Shown here: piece after piece, positions 59,306 through 64,000 of the stretch
Layout: every line of letters begins with the position of its first letter
Numbering within the stretch: the stretch's first letter is position 1
DNA from: Paenibacillus azoreducens
GTDB lineage: Bacteria; Bacillota; Bacilli; Paenibacillales; Paenibacillaceae
Reading direction: 5' to 3'
Assembly: GCF_021654775.1 (NCBI RefSeq)
Contig: NZ_AP025343.1
Span: 4,679,501-4,743,500, forward strand
Length of the DNA: 64,000 nucleotides
Position numbers and translations under genes: made by a program
The notes under the pieces: generated by a model
The model's database searches: none
Told to the model about the DNA's origin: nothing
The model's input: the letters and a program-made list of their open reading frames with translations, nothing else

Positions 59306-60772
59306 GTGCTACGAGATCATGTCCGAAGCAGTGATCCCGCCTTCCAGCATGCCGTGCATGGAATGGCTGTCATCTCGCTCGATGGGACCTTTTTGAAGAT
59401 AAATACCGCCTTACATGATCTATTGGGATATCCGCAGCACGAATTCATTTCCGCCGCTTCCCCGGATCTTGACCATGCATATCGCGAAATGCTCTCCGAT
59501 ATTCAAACCTATGGCGAATCACTTCAGTCGCAGCATTTAACGAACGGAAAATTCGAAAGACAAATCGGACTTGTTTCCGGCCGGAAATTGCAGGTTATCA
59601 TCCATTTGGCCATTATTCCCAATGAGGATCATGATCCTGATCATTATTTGGTTCAGTTTGAGGATCGAACCCGATTAGCCGAGCTGGAAACGAAAATGAA
59701 TGCTACGGAAACGATGCTGCTAGATATACAAACTTCATACTGGCAAATGTTGGAGAAAATGCCCCTTGCGGTGTTAATCACCAAAAAGGGAGTCGTGCAG
59801 TATGTCAATCCCGCGGCCCTTCGTTTGATCCATGCCAAGGACCAAAGCGAAGTATATGGCCTCGTAACCGATACGATCGTGGATGCTTCTTTTCATTACA
59901 CGCTCACGAATCGGAGGAGAGTTTATGCTACCGATCAGTCGCTGGATGCCGTGAGCTACCTCATTAATTGTTTGGATGGACAGCAAAAATTTGTGGAAGG
60001 ATTCACTCTCGTTATAACTTATGAGGGCGAACCGGCAGCCGTCGGGGTCTTTAAGGATATTACGGATCAAAGGCAAAAAGAAGAACATATGATGCAGTCC
60101 GAAAAATTGACCATGGCCGGACAACTGGCAGCGGGGATCGCCCATGAAATCAGGAACCCTCTCACTTCGATCAACGGGTTTATGAAGCTGATGCGATCTT
60201 CTAACCGTAACACCGACTACTATTATGATATCATTGAGTCCGAACTGAAACGGATTGAACTGATCGTGAATGAACTGCTTGTCTTATCCAAACCCCAGGC
60301 CAAACATGTCAGCAAACCCGTGAATGTTCTGCCGATTTTGGATCAGGTCATCACTTTAATGAAAGTGCAGTCGGCTTTAAAGGATATCGAGATCGTATTC
60401 GATACCGACGACACTTCCCTCTGGATCATCGGTGAAATTAACCAACTGAAGCAGGTATTTATCAATTTGCTCAAAAACGGCATGGATGCCATGGAGGCAG
60501 GCGGAACCATAACCGTTACCACCTATTCCAACGAACAAGAGGTACTGATCAGTGTACGGGATGAGGGGAGCGGCATGACTGCCGAACAGGTTCAACGGTT
60601 GGGGCAGCCGTTTTATACGACGAAGGAAACGGGAACAGGCCTTGGCTTTATGATCACGCAAAACATTATACATAATCATAGAGGTTCGATTCAGATCGAA
60701 AGCACCCCCAATCAAGGGACCATCTTTACGGTAAAGCTACCGAAAATAAAAAAACCTGAGGATATCGAATAG
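59306..60772 (+). CDS. PAS-domain sensor histidine kinase (Kin type)
   Basis: 488 residues, cytoplasmic, without membrane helices. Two PAS domains (about 10-125 and 145-258, the second ending in VGVFKDITDQRQKEE), HisKA with phosphoacceptor His280 (GIAHEIRNPLTS), and HATPase_c (N box LLKNGMDAM, DEGSGM, GTGLGF). It resembles the KinA/KinE-like kinases feeding the sporulation phosphorelay in Bacillus and Paenibacillus; no response regulator is adjacent, which fits an orphan phosphorelay kinase. The start is GTG at 59306, 7 bases after GGGGAGGAG. Confidence 0.88.
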   Translation: MLRDHVRSSDPAFQHAVHGMAVISLDGTFLKINTALHDLLGYPQHEFISAASPDLDHAYREMLSDIQTYGESLQSQHLTNGKFERQIGLVSGRKLQVIIHLAIIPNEDHDPDHYLVQFEDRTRLAELETKMNATETMLLDIQTSYWQMLEKMPLAVLITKKGVVQYVNPAALRLIHAKDQSEVYGLVTDTIVDASFHYTLTNRRRVYATDQSLDAVSYLINCLDGQQKFVEGFTLVITYEGEPAAVGVFKDITDQRQKEEHMMQSEKLTMAGQLAAGIAHEIRNPLTSINGFMKLMRSSNRNTDYYYDIIESELKRIELIVNELLVLSKPQAKHVSKPVNVLPILDQVITLMKVQSALKDIEIVFDTDDTSLWIIGEINQLKQVFINLLKNGMDAMEAGGTITVTTYSNEQEVLISVRDEGSGMTAEQVQRLGQPFYTTKETGTGLGFMITQNIIHNHRGSIQIESTPNQGTIFTVKLPKIKKPEDIE

Positions 60773-60854
60773 AGATGCAGCATCCAATTCATACATAAGA
60801 ACAGATTTTTCGATGCCGATTTTAAACGAATTCTCAGATGACTGTCTCTATTTT

Positions 60855-60914
60855 TCACATAATTTCACATAATTTCATACAATCTCATACAATCTCATAC
60901 AATCTCATACAATC
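60855..60914. repeat. Six 10-bp tandem units
   Basis: Two copies of TCACATAATT followed by four of TCATACAATC, exactly 60 bases, between the histidine kinase stop and the convergent terminator. Non-coding; the four identical right-hand units suggest recent slippage. Confidence 0.85.
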
Positions 60915-60921
60915 CAAAACA

Positions 60922-60948
60922 GAAAGCCCTGAATTCATCAGGGCTTTC
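60922..60948. terminator. Bidirectional terminator between convergent genes
   Basis: GAAAGCCCTGA (60922-60932) pairs perfectly with TCAGGGCTTTC (60938-60948). It lies between the convergent kinase (stop 60772) and phosphatase-GH8 (stop 60956) genes. T-rich DNA follows on the plus strand. Confidence 0.8.
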
Positions 60949-60955
60949 ATTCATT

Positions 60956-63900
60956 TTATTGGTTTACCGTATGATTCACGTCCCCCAGAGTCGGCGACCA
61001 CCAATTTCCGGACACCACGATCATGCTCAACAGCCGGAGGGAATTGCCAAAGTATACGTCTTTTTCAGTGGAGACCGCCGCATTATAATCCCATAAACGA
61101 TTCAGCCAGCTTTGATTGGAAGCATCAAGCATGGCGGCAACCATCATAGGCGCGCTAAACGACAGATCCGGGTAGTTCTCAAGCGCTGCGGAGCCGTCCA
61201 GCTTATAACCTGCGGAAATTCGGGACGGGTCATCTTGGGTTGTCTTGCGAATCCAGCCCGTTAATGTATTCAACTGCTCTTTTGCCCGCCCGTCTCCGGT
61301 GATCAACGCATCCGTACCGATCCGCCATGGAATGCGGGATGAATTGTAGCTATAGTCCCCATCCGTTTTTCCTTCGAGAAAATCAGGATCGGCCGGAGCA
61401 TAGCTTCCGCCCTTCTTCACTACAAAATCAGGGAGGAGCCCCGCCTTCGGACTGAATTTAGTAAATATCTCACGGCTTATAGCATAGGTTTTGTCAACGA
61501 CAAGACCCCAATTGCGGTCGCCGGATACTTTTCCGAAATCCTTTAAATGCTGTAGCATAAAATCGGAAGGACGGGTCGCGCTGCCGTATTTGGCATCATT
61601 GTCTTCCGCCCAGTCCGCCAACTTTAATGTCCATTCGGTATGATTCACGTCATTTTTCATGATGGCCTGAATGACTTTTTTGGCTTCAGCCAAATAATTG
61701 ATGCTGCCGTCGCTGCCCCATTGGCTATCCGCCAGCAGCAAAGCATAAGCGATATCCATATCGCCGTCAGTAGCGGAGTCTACACCGTCCACATCCACAA
61801 TCGCCTTGCCGGTATCTCCTTGCTTCCATGCCATTAGATCCGGATTGACGCTGCTCGGATGCGCCCTGAAATAACGGTAAAGTCCGTCAAAATACATTTT
61901 GGCTTGCGGATCATGCCCTGCCATGAGAGCGGTCACCAGCATCCCGTAGCCATGCGCTTCGGAAACTGTAATGGCGTCATAATCCACGTTAAGAGTATCG
62001 TCATGTTCTTTTTCAAACCAGTCGCCATCCGCATACCACACATAATATTGAGCCGGTTCCTCCGGTTTCAAATACGGATTCGCCTTCAAATATTTATGGG
62101 TCCACTCATCGTACAGCCGGGCAACCGTAGCATCGATTTGCGCCTGGCTTTGATGATTCGGTTTGATCGAGCCGACCGCATACGCCGTATGCTGCGGGAA
62201 CGGCTTGGAAGCTCCCTTGACGCCGCTTATCCACGATTTTGTTTTCAGCGTGATCCTATTTGAGGCAAGCGACTCCGCCCCGTTTTTGCCAAAAGCTTTC
62301 ACCGTATATCGGTATTCCGTTTGCGGCTGCAGCCCGGCATCTTCAAAGGAAGTGGTTGCTGCCGTTCCCACTAAAACGTCGTTCCGGTAAATATGGTATC
62401 CTGCGGGAGCTGGTCCGCTCGATTCAAGCCATGACAAGCCAACCTTGAACGGAGTCAACTCTTTTCCTTCCAGTGCGGACGGTGCTGTTGGCGGTTCATT
62501 TGCGGAAGCGGACTTCAGCGTTGAGACTTCTACCTTCTCGGAATTATTTCTTGTGCCTACCGAACGAATCACCAGATGGTATTGAACCGCCGGATCCAGG
62601 TTCTCGATCGTCAAGCTGTATTCATCCTTATTCGGCTGGACAGGCACATATTTGCTCCAATATTTGCTGATTTTATCGTTCTTCTCATAAATACGGAAAC
62701 CTCGAACCGGCTCTGTACCCGTTGAAGGGACCTTCCACGTCAGAACCGCCTTGCCGTCTTTCATTTCGACCCGGGCTTCCTTGACCGGCTCCGGCTTAAC
62801 GTCCGTGCGCTTAATGCCATAATGGTCATAGACGCCAAGCCCGTCTTTACTGTACCCCGGCTTGCCTTCATCTTCAACCGCCGCCGTCATGGCATCAAAT
62901 TTCAAAACCTGATCCGAGACGGAAACGTCGGTAAACATTTTTTTCTCGGGCTGCTCATCTATCGCTGCAAAATAGTCGTCATACGGGATCGGTTTGCCGT
63001 TAGCCCCGATGACCTCTTCCGGCTCGCCGTCCGCGCCGAGTTTATACTGGTTGTTTTTATAATAGAATTTGTTGCCAAGCGCATTGGACATGAGGTAGAT
63101 CGTCCCTTTCGGATTCACGACATTCCCCTCCGCATCCTTCTGCAGTCCTTTCGGGTCTATTACTTTGTCCCCGTACATCTGGAAGGATCTCATATACATA
63201 TGATCATGCGCTTCAAACACCATATCGATGCCAAGCTCGTCAAATACCGGAATCAAATTCTGCTTGTAGAAATCTACGCGTCCTTCTTCCCATTGGGCGG
63301 AATTATCGCCTGCGGCATAAGGAGACTTATGGAATGTGACGAACTTCCATTTGGCATCGCTTTTGGCTACCGTATTGCGCATCCAATCCACCTGATCCCA
63401 GAATTGCTCACGTTTGTCGTCTTCCCAGTCGACCGTGCCGTCGGCCTTCAGCTTGCCGTCAAATTCAGAGTTGAAGATCATATATAAGGCATCACCATAT
63501 TCAAAGGAATATACAGACCCGTCATGGGTAGTTTTCACAACGTTGCGCGGCAGATTGAAATGGTTATAGAAGTTATTGTTAGGCGTCGTTTCATCCCCAT
63601 CCCAGTCTTGCACTTCATGACCGCCTAGCACAGGTACAAAAGGTACTTTCAGCAGCTCATCCTGAGCGACGCCCAGCAGCCACTGCCACTGCTCTTCCAG
63701 ATCGCCGTTGTCCACCAGGTCCCCCGCATTGATAAGGAATTTCGGATTTCCGATGCGGTTGATCGCTTTGCGGAATGTATCGGCCCAAGGCTCAAATTCG
63801 GCTTTGACGGAAGCTTGGGAGTCCGATCCTACAATAAAGTGAAACGGTTCGGGCTTAGCTGTATCTGTTGTGAAAGAACCAACTGTACTCCATTCCTTTT

Positions 63901-64000
63901 CGCTGCCCACGCGGAATTTGTATGCGGTTCCCGGCTTCAGGTCATTTGCAGTAACCTTGTGGGTGTAAAATTCGGTTTTGCTGCCCGATTCTCTATCCGC
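60956..64000 (-). CDS. Secreted metallophosphoesterase fused to a GH8 glycosidase (partial)
   Basis: The frame is open to the right edge, so the N-terminus lies outside; 1014 residues are visible. Order: the end of a purple-acid-phosphatase-type N-terminal domain (HKVTANDLKPGTAYKFRVGS); a metallophosphoesterase domain (GSDSQAS, NAGDLVDNGD, LGGHEVQ, FEAHDHMYMRS); two FnIII-like domains; then a GH8 catalytic domain of about 370 residues to the C-terminus. GH8 motifs are TVSEAHGYGM with the catalytic Glu and ATDGDMDIAYALLLADSQWG, matching the family signature. GH8 enzymes cleave chitosan, beta-glucan or xylan. The first phosphatase motif and GGHE differ slightly from the usual D-x-H and GNHE. 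Phosphatase-plus-GH8 in one chain is unusual. Confidence 0.86.
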   Translation of the reverse strand, partial: ADRESGSKTEFYTHKVTANDLKPGTAYKFRVGSEKEWSTVGSFTTDTAKPEPFHFIVGSDSQASVKAEFEPWADTFRKAINRIGNPKFLINAGDLVDNGDLEEQWQWLLGVAQDELLKVPFVPVLGGHEVQDWDGDETTPNNNFYNHFNLPRNVVKTTHDGSVYSFEYGDALYMIFNSEFDGKLKADGTVDWEDDKREQFWDQVDWMRNTVAKSDAKWKFVTFHKSPYAAGDNSAQWEEGRVDFYKQNLIPVFDELGIDMVFEAHDHMYMRSFQMYGDKVIDPKGLQKDAEGNVVNPKGTIYLMSNALGNKFYYKNNQYKLGADGEPEEVIGANGKPIPYDDYFAAIDEQPEKKMFTDVSVSDQVLKFDAMTAAVEDEGKPGYSKDGLGVYDHYGIKRTDVKPEPVKEARVEMKDGKAVLTWKVPSTGTEPVRGFRIYEKNDKISKYWSKYVPVQPNKDEYSLTIENLDPAVQYHLVIRSVGTRNNSEKVEVSTLKSASANEPPTAPSALEGKELTPFKVGLSWLESSGPAPAGYHIYRNDVLVGTAATTSFEDAGLQPQTEYRYTVKAFGKNGAESLASNRITLKTKSWISGVKGASKPFPQHTAYAVGSIKPNHQSQAQIDATVARLYDEWTHKYLKANPYLKPEEPAQYYVWYADGDWFEKEHDDTLNVDYDAITVSEAHGYGMLVTALMAGHDPQAKMYFDGLYRYFRAHPSSVNPDLMAWKQGDTGKAIVDVDGVDSATDGDMDIAYALLLADSQWGSDGSINYLAEAKKVIQAIMKNDVNHTEWTLKLADWAEDNDAKYGSATRPSDFMLQHLKDFGKVSGDRNWGLVVDKTYAISREIFTKFSPKAGLLPDFVVKKGGSYAPADPDFLEGKTDGDYSYNSSRIPWRIGTDALITGDGRAKEQLNTLTGWIRKTTQDDPSRISAGYKLDGSAALENYPDLSFSAPMMVAAMLDASNQSWLNRLWDYNAAVSTEKDVYFGNSLRLLSMIVVSGNWWSPTLGDVNHTVNQ

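Noticed and set aside
1..64000. tRNA, rRNA and known riboswitch cores
   Set aside because: Both strands were read for tRNA cloverleaf arms with CCA-proximal stems, rRNA segments and common riboswitch motifs; none was convincing.

Overview
The window looks like chromosomal DNA of a Paenibacillus-type Firmicute (Paenibacillaceae). The signs are near-canonical AGGAGG ribosome binding sites, frequent TTG and GTG starts, intrinsic terminators with U-tracts, S-layer-homology (SLH) surface proteins, chitinases of the ChiA1 kind, and an LplB/LplC-type sugar transporter run by a membrane-anchored AraC sensor. There are about 50 protein genes, most on the minus strand. No rRNA, tRNA or CRISPR array was seen. 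Family names come from recognising motifs by eye; no database search was run.

Layout. 1-7.7 kb: a broken LysE-type exporter, a three-gene ABC importer (lipoprotein, permease, ATPase), a HAD phosphatase, a 1-phosphofructokinase-type kinase, and a run lacI - fosB - histidine phosphatase. 7.7-9.2 kb: a divergent promoter region with two LacI-type operators, facing bdhA (2,3-butanediol dehydrogenase). 9.2-11.9 kb: an intergenic repeat field, glutamate racemase and a GNAT. 11.9-18.1 kb: one 2068-residue SLH-anchored surface protein with lamin-tail and metallophosphoesterase domains. 18.5-22.2 kb: a MerR/TipAS regulator with a flavoprotein, then peptidase T with a methyltransferase. 22.2-24.7 kb: short dispersed repeats, one of them split by an intact IS4-family element with a visible target duplication. 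24.7-33.1 kb: glycerate kinase, a split ThrE exporter and two tandem secreted GH18 chitinases. 33.4-40.8 kb: a two-component system, a histone-like Lys/Ala/His-rich secreted protein, four GNATs, a Nudix hydrolase and small proteins. 41-44 kb: a secreted acetolactate decarboxylase downstream of a chemoreceptor that has a SigD-like promoter. 44.3-46 kb: an island with a TIR-like/GAF-like protein, a co-translated small basic protein and a DUF6076-like remnant. 46.4-48.6 kb: an MFS transporter, a decayed gene and a HAD phosphatase. 48.9-56.3 kb: an alpha-L-fucosidase utilisation locus. 56.7-59.1 kb: small enzymes. 59.3 kb to the end: a PAS histidine kinase and a partial gene fusing a phosphatase to a GH8 glycosidase.

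How it fits together. Much of the content is exo-enzymology and sugar scavenging: chitinases, GH8, GH29 with its importer and sensor, and two exported metallophosphoesterases. Acetoin/butanediol metabolism is represented by alsD and bdhA, which are far apart. The intergenic DNA carries three recurring repeat families, called A, B and C here, that account for most of the non-coding length. The best candidates for something undescribed are the TIR-like/GAF-like two-gene operon, the phosphatase-GH8 fusion and the modular repeat family A.
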